Source: Sphaerisporangium aureirubrum
GTDB lineage: Bacteria > Actinomycetota > Actinomycetes > Streptosporangiales > Streptosporangiaceae
Direction of reading: 5' to 3'
NCBI RefSeq assembly: GCF_042658925.1
Contig: NZ_JBHSRF010000013.1
Location: forward strand, 62,001-126,000
Length of the DNA: 64,000 bases
The translations under genes and the position numbers were made by a program. Shown here piece by piece: positions 43,599-56,445 of this stretch (position 1 is its first letter; each line of letters opens with the position of its first letter). The notes under the pieces are model-generated. The model ran no database searches, had not been told where the DNA came from, and saw only the letters and a list, made by a program, of their open reading frames with translations.

Positions 43599-43939
43599 CT
43601 GAGCCTTTGGCGGATCTTGCACACCCGGTGCTTCTTCACGCAGGCGCCCGACAGCGAGAAGATGCCGCCGCCAATGGCGGAGTTCTCCGCGTGCTGAACG
43701 CCGCTCAGGTACGCCGGGCTGTTCCATTCGACGAAGATGTTGTTGCGCTTACCGTTGCCGATCCGCAGCCGGATCGAGCCGCCGTCGTCGTGCGAGTGGG
43801 CCCTCGGCCGTCCCTGCGCCGTGGCGGCGTGCGCGGCGCCCCCCAGGGACACGACTCCCCCGGAGAGGACGAGCGCCGAGACGACGAGCGCGGCCCGTCC
43901 CGCCCGGCCGGCTCGGCTCCGCCTGTTTCGTGAGTCCAT
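43595..43939 (-). CDS. Small secreted protein, paralogue B
   Basis: A 114-residue protein with an Arg-rich start and hydrophobic core (ALVVSALVLSGGVVSLGGAAHA) as export signal, then IGNGKRNNIFVEWNSP, SGVQHAENSAIGGG and GACVKKHRVCKI. It pairs with paralogue A and is coupled to it. The basic C-terminal end distinguishes it from the acidic tail of A. Function unknown; surface or spore-envelope role is possible. Confidence 0.75.
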   Translation of the reverse strand: MDSRNRRSRAGRAGRAALVVSALVLSGGVVSLGGAAHAATAQGRPRAHSHDDGGSIRLRIGNGKRNNIFVEWNSPAYLSGVQHAENSAIGGGIFSLSGACVKKHRVCKIRQRLR

Positions 43940-44202
43940 TCGGTGTGCACCTCGATCGTCTGATGGTGGGCGACGCCGCCGGCCCCGGTGACAGAAAGCT
44001 CCTACCCGATCACTGCGCACGGACCCCTCGGCCGATCGATCACGGCACCTGCGTTTGCGGAGTTTTTGCCCGTCCACCGGAAGGCTCGGTGGCCCTCGGC
44101 CCCCACGCGACGGCCCCGCCGCCATCGGCCCGCCGCCTGCACACCAAGGGCTGACCGCGGGGGCTACGATGTCCGAGGTTTCCGGCCGGGGGAGGGGTTT
44201 GG

Positions 44203-44592
44203 GTGGATTTGACGGAGCGTGGTGTGGAGTTCGCGGCGTTCTGGCGGGAGCGGCATCTGTCCACCCTGTCCACCGTCCGTCCCGACGGCACCCCGCACGT
44301 GGTCCCCGTGGGGGTGACCCTGGACATCCCCAGCGGCATCGCCCGCGTGATCACCTCGGGTACCTCCCACAAGGCCCGCCTTGTCGCCGCGACCCCCGGC
44401 GTCTCCGTGGCCCTCTGCCAGGTCGACGGCCGCCGCTGGTCCACCCTGGAAGGCCGCGCCGTCCTGCGCGCCGCCCCCGAGGACGTCGCCGACGCCGAGC
44501 GCCGCTACACCGCCCGCTACAAGCCCCCTCGCCCCAACCCGGCCCGCGTCGTCCTGGAGATCCAGGTGACCCGCGTACTGGGCAACGTATGA
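44203..44592 (+). CDS. PPOX-class F420/FMN-binding protein
   Basis: Split-barrel flavin/deazaflavin protein of 129 residues: FWRERHLSTLSTVRPDGTPHVVPVGV is the family N-terminus. Such proteins use F420 or FMN in actinobacteria; the substrate is not known. GTG start at 44203 after a GGGGGAGGGG site. Its TGA overlaps the ATG of cobL, so it is the first gene of the cobL-cobM-cobK unit. Confidence 0.85.
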   Translation: MDLTERGVEFAAFWRERHLSTLSTVRPDGTPHVVPVGVTLDIPSGIARVITSGTSHKARLVAATPGVSVALCQVDGRRWSTLEGRAVLRAAPEDVADAERRYTARYKPPRPNPARVVLEIQVTRVLGNV

Positions 44593-45797
44593 TCACCGTC
44601 GTCGGCATCGGCGCGGACGGCTGGGACGGCATCTCCACCGCCTCCCGGCTCGCCATCAGCGCCGCCGAGGTGCTCGTCGGCAGTCCGCGGCAGCTGGACC
44701 TGATCCCGCCGACCCCCGCCGAACGCCTCCCTCTCCCCTCCCCCCTGCTCCCCGCGTTACCGGAACTGCTCACCGCACACGAAGACCAGGAGGTCTGCGT
44801 GCTGGCCAGCGGCGACCCCATGTTCTTCGGCATCGGCGCCACCCTGGCCCGCCTGCTCGGCCCCGGCGCCCTGCGCGTGCTGCCCCACGTGTCGTCCCTC
44901 TCCCTGGCCTGCGCCCGCCTCGGCTGGCCGGTCGAGCGGGTCACCCCGATCAGCCTGCTCGGCCGCCCCCTCGCGGCCGTGACCGCCACGCTCCAGCCCG
45001 GCGCCCGCGTGCTCGTGCTCAGCCCGGACGGCGGCACCCCGGCCGAGGTGGCCGCCCTGCTCACCGGACGCGGCTACGGCGCCAGCACCCTCACCGTCCT
45101 GTCCGACCTCGGCACACCGGCGGAGACCAGGGTGTCCGGCACCGCCGCCACGTGGGCCCACCCCGCCACGGCCCCCCTCAACGTGATCGCCGTCGAGTGC
45201 GCCCCCGCCGGCGGCACCCGCCCGCTCCCGAGGACCCCCGGCCTCCCGGACGACGCCTTCGACCACGACGGCCAGATCACCAAACGCGAGGTCCGCGCCG
45301 TCACCCTGTCCCGCCTCGCCCCCATGCCCGGCGAACTCCTGTGGGACGTCGGCGCCGGCGCCGGCAGCGTCGCCATCGAATGGATGCGCACCCACCCCAC
45401 CTGCGCCGCCATCGCCGTCGAGAGCCACCCCGCCCGCGCCACCCGCATCCGCCGCAACGCGGAAATCCTCGGCGTCCCCACCCTCCGCCTGATCGAGTCC
45501 CACGCCCCCGAGGCCCTGGCCGGCCTCCCCGCCCCGGACGCCGTCTTCGTCGGCGGCGGGACCACCACGCCAGGCGTCCTGGAAACCTCCTGGCACGCCC
45601 TCCGCCCCGGCGGCCGGCTGGTCGTCAACGCCGTGACCCTCGAATCTGAGGCGGTCGTCACCCGGTGGCACGCCGCCCACGGCGGCGACCTGACCCGCCT
45701 GTCGGTCCACCGCGCGTCCCCGATCGGCGGCTTCACAGGCTGGCGCGCCATGATGCCGGTGACCATCTGGGCCACCACAAAAGAGGACATGTCATGA
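44589..45797 (+). CDS. cobL: Precorrin-6Y C5,15-methyltransferase/decarboxylase (CbiE-CbiT fusion)
   Basis: Two-domain SAM enzyme of 402 residues. The N-terminal CbiE-type domain starts ITVVGIGADGWDG and the C-terminal CbiT-type domain has motif DVGAGAGSVAIEW. It methylates C5 and C15 and removes the acetate side-chain carboxyl, giving precorrin-8x. The ATG overlaps the previous stop, and its own stop overlaps cobM (ATGA). Codon 57 is TTA, a rare codon in such genomes. Confidence 0.94.
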   Translation: MITVVGIGADGWDGISTASRLAISAAEVLVGSPRQLDLIPPTPAERLPLPSPLLPALPELLTAHEDQEVCVLASGDPMFFGIGATLARLLGPGALRVLPHVSSLSLACARLGWPVERVTPISLLGRPLAAVTATLQPGARVLVLSPDGGTPAEVAALLTGRGYGASTLTVLSDLGTPAETRVSGTAATWAHPATAPLNVIAVECAPAGGTRPLPRTPGLPDDAFDHDGQITKREVRAVTLSRLAPMPGELLWDVGAGAGSVAIEWMRTHPTCAAIAVESHPARATRIRRNAEILGVPTLRLIESHAPEALAGLPAPDAVFVGGGTTTPGVLETSWHALRPGGRLVVNAVTLESEAVVTRWHAAHGGDLTRLSVHRASPIGGFTGWRAMMPVTIWATTKEDMS

Positions 45798-46537
45798 CCG
45801 TGTACTTCATCGGTGCCGGCCCGGGAGCCCCGGACCTCATCACCGTGCGCGGGCTACGCCTTCTGGAGTCCTCTCCCGTCTGCCTGTACGCCGGCTCCCT
45901 GGTCCCCCGCGAACTCCTGGACTCCTGCCCCCCCGGAGCCCGCCTGGTGGACACCGCGAACCTCGACCTGAACGAGATCGTCACCGAACTGCACGACGCC
46001 CACCGCGCCGGCCGGGACGTGGCCCGCCTCCACTCCGGCGACCCCTCCGTCTTCAGCGCCATGGCCGAGCAGATGCGCCGCCTGGACACCCTGAACGTCC
46101 CCTACGAGATCGTCCCCGGCGTCCCCGCCTTCGCCGCCGCCGCGGCCTCCCTCGGCCGCGAGCTCACCGTCCCCGGCGTCGCCCAGACCGTCATCCTGAC
46201 CCGCACCGCCGCCCGCGCCACCCCCATGCCCGAGGGCGAGGACCTCCCCAGCCTGAGCACGAGCCGCTCCACGATGGTCATCCACCTGGCCGTCCAGCGC
46301 ATCGACGCCGTGGTCGCCGACCTCATCCCCTCCTACGGCCCCGACTGCCCCACCGCCGTGGTGGCCCGGGCCAGCCGCCCCGACGAGCTCATCCTCCGCG
46401 GCCCCCTGTCCACCATCCCCACCCTGGTCAAGGAAGCCGGTGTGAGACGCACCGCCGTGATCATCGTCGGGAAGGCCCTGGCCGCCGCCGGTTTCCCCGG
46501 CAGCCACCTGTACAGCACCACCCGCCCCCGCCCCTGA
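45794..46537 (+). CDS. cobM: Precorrin-4 C11-methyltransferase
   Basis: Tetrapyrrole methylase of 247 residues. VYFIGAGPGAPDLITVRG is the signature, LHSGDPSVFSAM the second motif and VPGVPAFAAAAA the third. It adds the C11 methyl to precorrin-4. It sits between cobL and cobK in a tight unit. Confidence 0.95.
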   Translation: MTVYFIGAGPGAPDLITVRGLRLLESSPVCLYAGSLVPRELLDSCPPGARLVDTANLDLNEIVTELHDAHRAGRDVARLHSGDPSVFSAMAEQMRRLDTLNVPYEIVPGVPAFAAAAASLGRELTVPGVAQTVILTRTAARATPMPEGEDLPSLSTSRSTMVIHLAVQRIDAVVADLIPSYGPDCPTAVVARASRPDELILRGPLSTIPTLVKEAGVRRTAVIIVGKALAAAGFPGSHLYSTTRPRP

Positions 46538-46559
46538 CCAGCAAGGACCGGTGACCCCC

Positions 46560-47321
46560 ATGCGGCGAGTGCTGATCCTGGGCGGCACGGCCGAGGCCCG
46601 CGCCCTGGCCGCCACCCTCACGAACGACCCCACCCTCCACGTCATCTCCTCCCTCGCAGGCCGGGTGACCAACCCCCGCCTCCCCGAAGGAGAGGTCCGC
46701 CAGGGCGGCTTCGGCGGCCCCGACGGCTTGGCCGCCTACATCCGCGACCAGGCCATCACCGCCGTGATCGACGCCACCCACCCCTTCGCCCAGCAGATGA
46801 CCACCTCCGCCCTCCAGGCCACCACCCGAACCGCGACCCCCTTCCTCCTCCTACGCCGCCCCCCCTGGCACCCCACCCCCACCGACAACTGGCATCACGC
46901 CGACTCCCTGACCGCCGCCGCCACCCTCCTCACCACCCACAACCACACCAGAGCCTTCCTGACCACCGGCCGCCGCAGCCTCCCCGCCTTCACCCCCCTC
47001 ACCCACCTGTGGTTCCTGGCCAGATCCGTAGACCCCCCCAACCCCCCCATCCCCCCAAATGTCCAAATCCTCCTGGCCCGCGGCCCCTACACCGTCCCCG
47101 GCGAACTCTCCCTCATGCGAACCCACAGGATCGACGTCCTGATCACCAAGAACAGCGGCGGCCAAATGACCACCGCCAAACTAACCGCCGCCCGCGACCT
47201 GTCCCTCCCCGTAATCATGATCGACCGCCCCCCGCCTCCCCCCGGCGTCCCCTATGCCGAAACGGTGGAGGCCGCATCGGCCTGGCTCCGCACCGGCGAG
47301 GCCGCCGCTCAGACGGGGTAA
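46560..47321 (+). CDS. cobK: Precorrin-6A reductase
   Basis: NADPH-dependent reductase of 253 residues: VLILGGTAEARALAATL at the start, DATHPFAQQM in the middle and TKNSGGQMTTAKLTAA near the end are typical of CobK/CbiJ. It reduces precorrin-6A to 6B. ATG at 46560 is used; a GTG at 46551 is in frame. Its end overlaps the end of the convergent cobIJ by 13 bp. The middle has runs of Thr/Pro codons that make it very C-rich. Confidence 0.92.
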   Translation: MRRVLILGGTAEARALAATLTNDPTLHVISSLAGRVTNPRLPEGEVRQGGFGGPDGLAAYIRDQAITAVIDATHPFAQQMTTSALQATTRTATPFLLLRRPPWHPTPTDNWHHADSLTAAATLLTTHNHTRAFLTTGRRSLPAFTPLTHLWFLARSVDPPNPPIPPNVQILLARGPYTVPGELSLMRTHRIDVLITKNSGGQMTTAKLTAARDLSLPVIMIDRPPPPPGVPYAETVEAASAWLRTGEAAAQTG

Positions 47322-48799
47322 CGGCGGGGAGTGTAGACGTGGCCCTGGGGGGTCAGGCGGGTCTGGGTGGAGCCGATGATCAATAGGGAGCGCATGTCGA
47401 CGGTGGTGGGGTCGAGGGTGGCGAGGGTGGTGATGGTGAGGTGTTCGTCGGGGGAGCCTATGTTGCGGCCGATCACTACGGGGGTGGTGGGCGGGCGGTG
47501 GGTCAGGAGGAGGTCGCGGGTGGCGGCCACCTGCCAGGTCCGGGTTTTGGAGGCGGGGTTGTAGATGGCAAGGACCAGGTCGGCTTGGGCGGCGGCGGTC
47601 AGGCGGGTCTCTACGACGTCCCAGGGCTTCAGCTGGTCGGAGAGGGAGATCACGCAGTAGTCGTGGCCCAGGGGGGCGCCGGCTTTGGCGGCTACGGCTT
47701 GGGCGGCGGTCAGGCCTGGGAGGACGCGGACGGGGACCGTGTCGTATTCGGGGGCGGTGGCGGCTTCCAGGACGGCGGAGGCCATGGCGAAGACGCCTGG
47801 GTCGCCGGAGGAGACCACGGCGACGCGGGCGCCGGACAGGGCCAGGTCCAGGGCGTGGCGGGCCCTTTCGGCCTCGGCGCGGTTGTCGGTACGGTGGCGG
47901 GTCTGGCGGGGGTTGGGGGGGACGCGGTCGACGTAGGGGGCGTAGCCGACCAGGTCGGTGGCGGTGGACAGGGCTTCCTGGGCTTCGGGGGTGAGCCACG
48001 GGCGGCCGGCGGGGCCGAGGCCCACCACGGTCACCTCTCCGGGGTGTGACTCCGCGGGGCGGGGGCGCTCGGGGACCTTGTGGGCGTGGGGGCTCGGGAG
48101 GAGGGCCAGGGAGAAGTAGGGGACGTCGGCGGGGTCGACGTCCTTCAGGGGGGCCAGGCGTTCGGCGGAGGTGGTGGCCCGTTCCACGTACCAGGCGTCG
48201 TCCAGGCGGCCGGCCTCGGCGAGGGCGTCACGGACCTTCTCGAAGGTGCGGCCGAGTTTGAGGACGGCGGCGGAGTCGGTGGTGCGGAGCTTCTCCGCGA
48301 GCACGTCGCCGGGGAGGGTGCCGGGGAGGATGGTGAGGGTCTCCTCGTGCTCCACCAGCGGGCGGCCGAGGACGGCGGAGGCGGCGCTGACCGAGGTGAC
48401 ACCGGGCACGACCTCGGTGGGGTAGCGGTGCGCGAGGCGCTTGTGCAGGTGCATGTAGGAGCCGTAGAAGAGCGGGTCGCCCTCGCTCAGCACCACGACG
48501 GTACGGCCGGCGTCCAGGTGGGAGGACAGGCGGGCGGCGCAGTCGGTGTAGAAGTCCTCGAGGGCTCCCCGGTAGCCGCCGGGGTGGTCGGTGGTCTCGG
48601 TGGTGAGCGGGTACATCAGCAGCTCCTCCACCTGGCCGTCCCGCATGTACGGGCGGGCGATGGAGCGCGCGATGCTGCGGCCGTGCCGCGCGGCGTGGTA
48701 GGCGATCACGTCCGCCTCGCCGATCAGCCGGGCCGCCTTGACCGTCACCAGTTCCGGGTCGCCGGGGCCGAGGCCGACGCCGTACAGCCGTCCCGTCAT
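47309..48799 (-). CDS. cobIJ: Fused precorrin-2 C20-/precorrin-3B C17-methyltransferase
   Basis: A 496-residue fusion of two tetrapyrrole methylases. The N-terminal half (GVGLGPGDPELVTVKAARLI, LSEGDPLFYGSYM) is CobI, which adds the C20 methyl; the C-terminal half (VVGLGPAGRPWLTPEA, VSSGDPGVFAMASAV, LAIYNPASKTRTW) is CobJ, which contracts the ring at C17. Fusion is common in actinobacteria. ATG at 48799 or the GTG at 48808, whose bases overlap the cobH stop (GTGA), may be used. Confidence 0.94.
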   Translation of the reverse strand: MTGRLYGVGLGPGDPELVTVKAARLIGEADVIAYHAARHGRSIARSIARPYMRDGQVEELLMYPLTTETTDHPGGYRGALEDFYTDCAARLSSHLDAGRTVVVLSEGDPLFYGSYMHLHKRLAHRYPTEVVPGVTSVSAASAVLGRPLVEHEETLTILPGTLPGDVLAEKLRTTDSAAVLKLGRTFEKVRDALAEAGRLDDAWYVERATTSAERLAPLKDVDPADVPYFSLALLPSPHAHKVPERPRPAESHPGEVTVVGLGPAGRPWLTPEAQEALSTATDLVGYAPYVDRVPPNPRQTRHRTDNRAEAERARHALDLALSGARVAVVSSGDPGVFAMASAVLEAATAPEYDTVPVRVLPGLTAAQAVAAKAGAPLGHDYCVISLSDQLKPWDVVETRLTAAAQADLVLAIYNPASKTRTWQVAATRDLLLTHRPPTTPVVIGRNIGSPDEHLTITTLATLDPTTVDMRSLLIIGSTQTRLTPQGHVYTPRRYPV

Positions 48800-48804
48800 G
48801 CCGA

Positions 48805-49425
48805 TCACTCCACCTCGTTGGCGATGGCGTTGACCGCCGCCGCCGTCATGGCACTGCCGCCCCTGCGGCCGTGCACCACCAGATACGGGAGGCCGCTGCC
48901 GGCCAGGGCCCGCTTGGACTCGGCCGCCCCGATGAAGCCCACCGGGATGCCGAGCACCGCGGCCGGGCGGCCCGCTCCTTCCTCGACGAGTTCGAGCAGG
49001 CGGAACAGCGCGGTGGGGGCGTTGCCCACCGCGACGACCGCGCCGTCCAGGCGGTCGCGCCACAGTTCGAGCGCCGCGGCGCTACGGGTGGTGCCGAGAC
49101 GTGCGGCCAGTTCCGGCACGCCGGGCGCGCCGAGCGTGCACACCACGTCGTTGGCGGCGGGCAGCCTGCTCCTGGTGACCCCGGAGGCGACCATCATGGC
49201 GTCGCACAACACCGGGGCGCCGCCGCGCAGCGCGGCTCGGGCCGAGGTGACGACGTCCGGCGACCAGTCCAGGTCGTCCACGAGGTCGGTCATCCCGCAG
49301 GCGTGGATCATCCGCACCGCCACCACGGCGACGTCGGAGGGAATACCGGTGAGGTCGGTCTCGGCGCGGATGGTGGCGAACGAGCGCCGGTAGATCTCGG
49401 GCCCGTCGCGCAGGTAGTCGTTCAC
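48805..49425 (-). CDS. cobH: Precorrin-8X methylmutase
   Basis: A 206-residue methylmutase that moves the C11 methyl to C12, giving hydrogenobyrinate. VRMIHACGMTDLVDDLDWSP carries the catalytic His, and VGNAPTALFRLLELV and GIPVGFIGAAESK are family motifs. GTG at 49425 overlaps the cobG stop. Middle gene of cobG-cobH-cobIJ. Confidence 0.95.
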   Translation of the reverse strand: MNDYLRDGPEIYRRSFATIRAETDLTGIPSDVAVVAVRMIHACGMTDLVDDLDWSPDVVTSARAALRGGAPVLCDAMMVASGVTRSRLPAANDVVCTLGAPGVPELAARLGTTRSAAALELWRDRLDGAVVAVGNAPTALFRLLELVEEGAGRPAAVLGIPVGFIGAAESKRALAGSGLPYLVVHGRRGGSAMTAAAVNAIANEVE

Positions 49426-50669
49426 CGCTGCCTTTCCTGAATGACGGACTCCTCGACGCGGTGGCCCGTGTCCTGGGTGACGGCGGGTTCTTCGACGCGG
49501 TAGCCCGTGCCGGTGGCCACGTACTGGAGTACCGGCCCGCGGGGCAGCCCGCAGCGCCGTTCGCATCCCGACCAGTGGACGGGCGGGCCGCCCGGCCCGG
49601 TGCGGCCGGACACCCAGCGGGTCACGTCGTGCCGTACGTCGGCGAGGGCCTTGGCGCAGCCGGGACGCCCCGTGCAGGCGGACACGCCGGCCCACGGGGA
49701 GGCGGGGTCGCAGACCAGGCCGGTGCCCGCGAGGACCCGTGCCACCTCGTCGGCCCGCGCGGCGGTGAGGTCGAGCACGACGACCGTCCGCCACGGCGTC
49801 AGGCGCAGCGCGGGGCCGTCCGGGGCCGCCGGTACGGCCGCCAGCGCCTCCGCCTGCGGCACGGTGAGCCGTCCGAGGGGCACGACGACCTCAAGTGCCA
49901 CCCGCCCGTCGCGCTGGGGCAACGGCCCGGCACCCGCTCGCGGCGCGCCCTCGTGCGGCGTGACGTCCGGGTGCGGCGTGACGGCTGGACGGGGGTGCGC
50001 GAGGCGGGCGGCGATCCGGGCCGGGCCGTCGTCGAGGTCGGCTACGCGCCAGGCGGAGCCGTCCTGCGCGTCGCGCTCGGCGAGGAAGCCCTCGGCGGCG
50101 GCGATCATCAGGGGGACCGGGCCGGCGGTGGCGAGGCCGGTGTCCACACCCGCGAGCAGGACCGTTCCGGACGCCGCCCCGCGCGCGGGGACGAACGTGA
50201 CGTCGGCGCCGAGGCCTGTCATGTCGCCCGTGCCGTCGTCCACGGCGAACAGGAAACGGCCCGACAGGTCGGCCAGGGCGGCGCGGGCGCAGAGGGCCCG
50301 GTCGAGGGACGCCACGAGAGGGTCGGTGTCCACCAGGCCGGACGGGCCGCGGCCGGCGAGCGGGGAGGCGGCGATGTTGCGGACCCGTTCGTGGGTGGCG
50401 GACGGCAGCAGGTCGGCGTCCGCCATGCGCGCGGCGAACTCGGAGGGGGAACGCAGGCCGCGGACCTGCACGTTCGCCCGGGACGTCAGCTCGACGACGC
50501 CGGTGCCGAGCGTCCCCGCGCACGCGGCGAGCTCGCGGAGCTGGAGGGGAGTGAGCGCGCCGCCGGGAACGCGGATCCGGGCCAGCGGGCCGTCGGCCGC
50601 CGTGTGCACTTGAAGTGCCCCGGGACACGCGTCTGGGGGCGCTTGTCCGGAAAGGGGGGCTCTGCGCAC
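49422..50669 (-). CDS. cobG: Precorrin-3B synthase
   Basis: Iron-sulfur monooxygenase of 415 residues of the sulfite/nitrite reductase fold, the oxygen-using step of the aerobic pathway. Two half-repeats with VELTSRANVQVRG and SACTGRPGCAKA...WSGCERRCG hold the four Cys for the 4Fe-4S cluster. First gene of the minus-strand unit, divergent from cobN. No riboswitch reads into it; the one in the intergenic region faces cobN. Confidence 0.93.
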   Translation of the reverse strand: MRRAPLSGQAPPDACPGALQVHTAADGPLARIRVPGGALTPLQLRELAACAGTLGTGVVELTSRANVQVRGLRSPSEFAARMADADLLPSATHERVRNIAASPLAGRGPSGLVDTDPLVASLDRALCARAALADLSGRFLFAVDDGTGDMTGLGADVTFVPARGAASGTVLLAGVDTGLATAGPVPLMIAAAEGFLAERDAQDGSAWRVADLDDGPARIAARLAHPRPAVTPHPDVTPHEGAPRAGAGPLPQRDGRVALEVVVPLGRLTVPQAEALAAVPAAPDGPALRLTPWRTVVVLDLTAARADEVARVLAGTGLVCDPASPWAGVSACTGRPGCAKALADVRHDVTRWVSGRTGPGGPPVHWSGCERRCGLPRGPVLQYVATGTGYRVEEPAVTQDTGHRVEESVIQERQR

Positions 50670-50714
50670 GAAGAGATAGTAATGCCAGTTCTTCCGGCGG
50701 TCCCGTCAGCGTAA

Positions 50715-50890
50715 TCTCCTCAGTAGGCGATGGCGGACGGAGGAAGCCGGTGCGAAGCCGGCGCGGTCCCGCCACTGTGACCGGGGAGCGACCCCCACCA
50801 CGAGGCCACTGCCCGGCGACGGGCGGGAAGGCCGGGGTGAGCGTCGATCCGGGAGCCAGGAGACTCCTGCCGTCGCGACACCCACGACCG
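50715..50890 (+). promoter_or_regulatory. Cobalamin riboswitch 1 (before cobN)
   Basis: The plus strand shows GGAAGCCGGTGCGAAGCCGG (50742-50761), the B12 box GCCACTGTGACC (50771-50782) and GAGCCAGGAGACTC (50853-50866), all in the right order. It ends about 30 bp before the cobN start and should repress cobN when adenosylcobalamin is high. Confidence 0.93.
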
Positions 50891-50918
50891 GGGCGAGGAC
50901 CCCGAGGGAGGATGCTCC

Positions 50919-54533
<3,615 letters not shown>

Positions 54534-55839
54534 GCCAGCGCGGGCGTCCCGGCCCAGTGCAGGTGCAGATACGAAGCGGTCAACAGGCCGTCACCGAACC
54601 CGTCGCCCCCACCGTCCCACCGGAACAGCGGCGCGCCGGCGGAGGTGACGGCCGTCCGGTGGAACTCGTGCCCCCGGTACGCCTCCCCCGCCCGCGTCAG
54701 CAACGACGCCCGCGTGGCCACGGCGTCGCGATACCCCAGCGTCAGCCGCGGCGTCATCGCGGCCGTGGCAGCCAGCCGCCCGCACATCGGAACGCCGTCC
54801 AAGCTCTCGCACAGATACAGCAACCCCCCGCACTCCGCCGCGATCGCCCCCCCGAACCCCGCCACCTGCTCCCGCAACAAGACGTTGCCCGCCAGCTCTT
54901 CGGCATGCACCTCAGGAAACCCACCCCCGACGACCAGCCCCCCAACCCCCTCGGGCAGCCCCTCGTCCCGCAACGGATCGAACACCACCACCTCGGCCCC
55001 CGCCGCCCGCAACAACTCGACATGCTCCGCGTACCCGAACGTGAACGCCGCCCCCCCGGCCACCGCCACAACAGGCCGCCCACCCCCAGCCACCACCGCG
55101 CCCCCCGCCACCTCGTCGAGCGTCGCCTCCGGACTCCAGCGGCGCCCGGGAAGGGGAGGGGCGGTGCGGGCCAGCCGTACCAGGGCGTCGAGGTCGCACG
55201 AGCGGGCGATCAGTTCACCGAGGCGGGCCACGCCGGCCACGGCCTCGGTATGGCGCTCGGCGGCAGGGACCAGCCCGAGATGCCGGGACGGCGCGAACAC
55301 GGCGTCGTCCCGCCGGAGCGCTCCGAGCACCGGGACGCCGGCCTGAGCGAGCGCCGAGCGGCACAGCTCCTCGTGCCGGTCCGACCCGACGCGGTTGAGC
55401 ACCACCCCCGCGACCCGCACCCGGGGGTCGAACGTCGCGAACCCGTGCACCACGGCCGCCACCGACGTACTCTGCCGCGCGGCGTCCACCACCAGCACCA
55501 CCGGCGCGTCCAGCAGCCGCGCGACGTGCGCGGTGGACGCGAATCCGGTGTCCCCCTTGCCGTCGAACAGCCCCATGACACCCTCGACGACCGCGATGTC
55601 ACACCCCGCCGCCCCGTGCAGGAACAGCGGCACGATCCGCTCCTCCCCCACCAGCCACGGATCCAGGTTCCGCCCGGGCCGCCCGGTGGCCAGCGCGTGG
55701 TATCCGGGGTCGATGTAGTCGGGCCCCACCTTGTGCGGCGACACCCGCAGCCCCCGCCCCCGCAGCGCCGCCATCAGCCCCGTCGCCACCGTCGTCTTGC
55801 CGCTCCCGGACGCGGGGGCGGCGATCACCAGACGGGGGA

Positions 55840-56442
55840 CTACCACTCGATGCCCTTCTGACCCTTCTGCCCGGTGTCCAGGGGATGACGCACCTTGCCC
55901 ATCTCGGTGACCAGGTCGGCGACGTCCGTCAACCCCTGTGGAGCGTCCCGGCCGGTGATCACCACATGCTGGTTGCCGGGCCGGTCGGCCAGCGCCTTCA
56001 GCACGTCGTCGAGGTCGATCCAGCCCCACTTCAGGGGATAGGTGAACTCGTCGAGCACGTAGAAGCGATACGTCTCGGCCGCCAGGTCACGCTTGATCTG
56101 GGCCCAGCCCTCGCGAGCGTCCGCGGCGTGATCCTCCTCGGTGCCGGGGCGGCGGATCCACGACCACCCCTCGCCCATCTTGTGCCACGTCACCGGCCCG
56201 CCCTCCCCGGTCTCGCCGAGCAGGGTCAGCGCACGCTCCTCGCCGATGCGCCACTTGGCCGACTTCACGAACTGGAAGACCCCGATCGGCCAGCCCTGGT
56301 TCCACGCCCGCAGCGCCATGCCGAACGCCGCGGTCGACTTGCCCTTGCCGGGCCCGGTGTGCACGATCAGCAGCGGCCGCGTGCGACGCTGCCGGGTGGT
56401 GAGCCCGTCGTCGGGAACCATGTCGGGCTTGCCCTGCGGCAT
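55840..56442 (-). CDS. cobO: Corrinoid adenosyltransferase
   Basis: ATP:corrinoid adenosyltransferase (CobO/BtuR family) of 200 residues: LLIVHTGPGKGKSTAAFGMAL is the P-loop and VLDEFTYPLKWGW the conserved motif. It adds the 5'-deoxyadenosyl group to cob(I)yrinate diamide. It overlaps cobB at its end and follows the chelatase gene by 4 bp. Confidence 0.95.
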   Translation of the reverse strand: MPQGKPDMVPDDGLTTRQRRTRPLLIVHTGPGKGKSTAAFGMALRAWNQGWPIGVFQFVKSAKWRIGEERALTLLGETGEGGPVTWHKMGEGWSWIRRPGTEEDHAADAREGWAQIKRDLAAETYRFYVLDEFTYPLKWGWIDLDDVLKALADRPGNQHVVITGRDAPQGLTDVADLVTEMGKVRHPLDTGQKGQKGIEW

Positions 56443-56445
56443 CGC

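Noticed and set aside
50670..50918. A second riboswitch reading toward cobG
   Set aside because: The minus strand of this gap lacks the B12 box and the GAGCCAGG element; all elements are on the plus strand.
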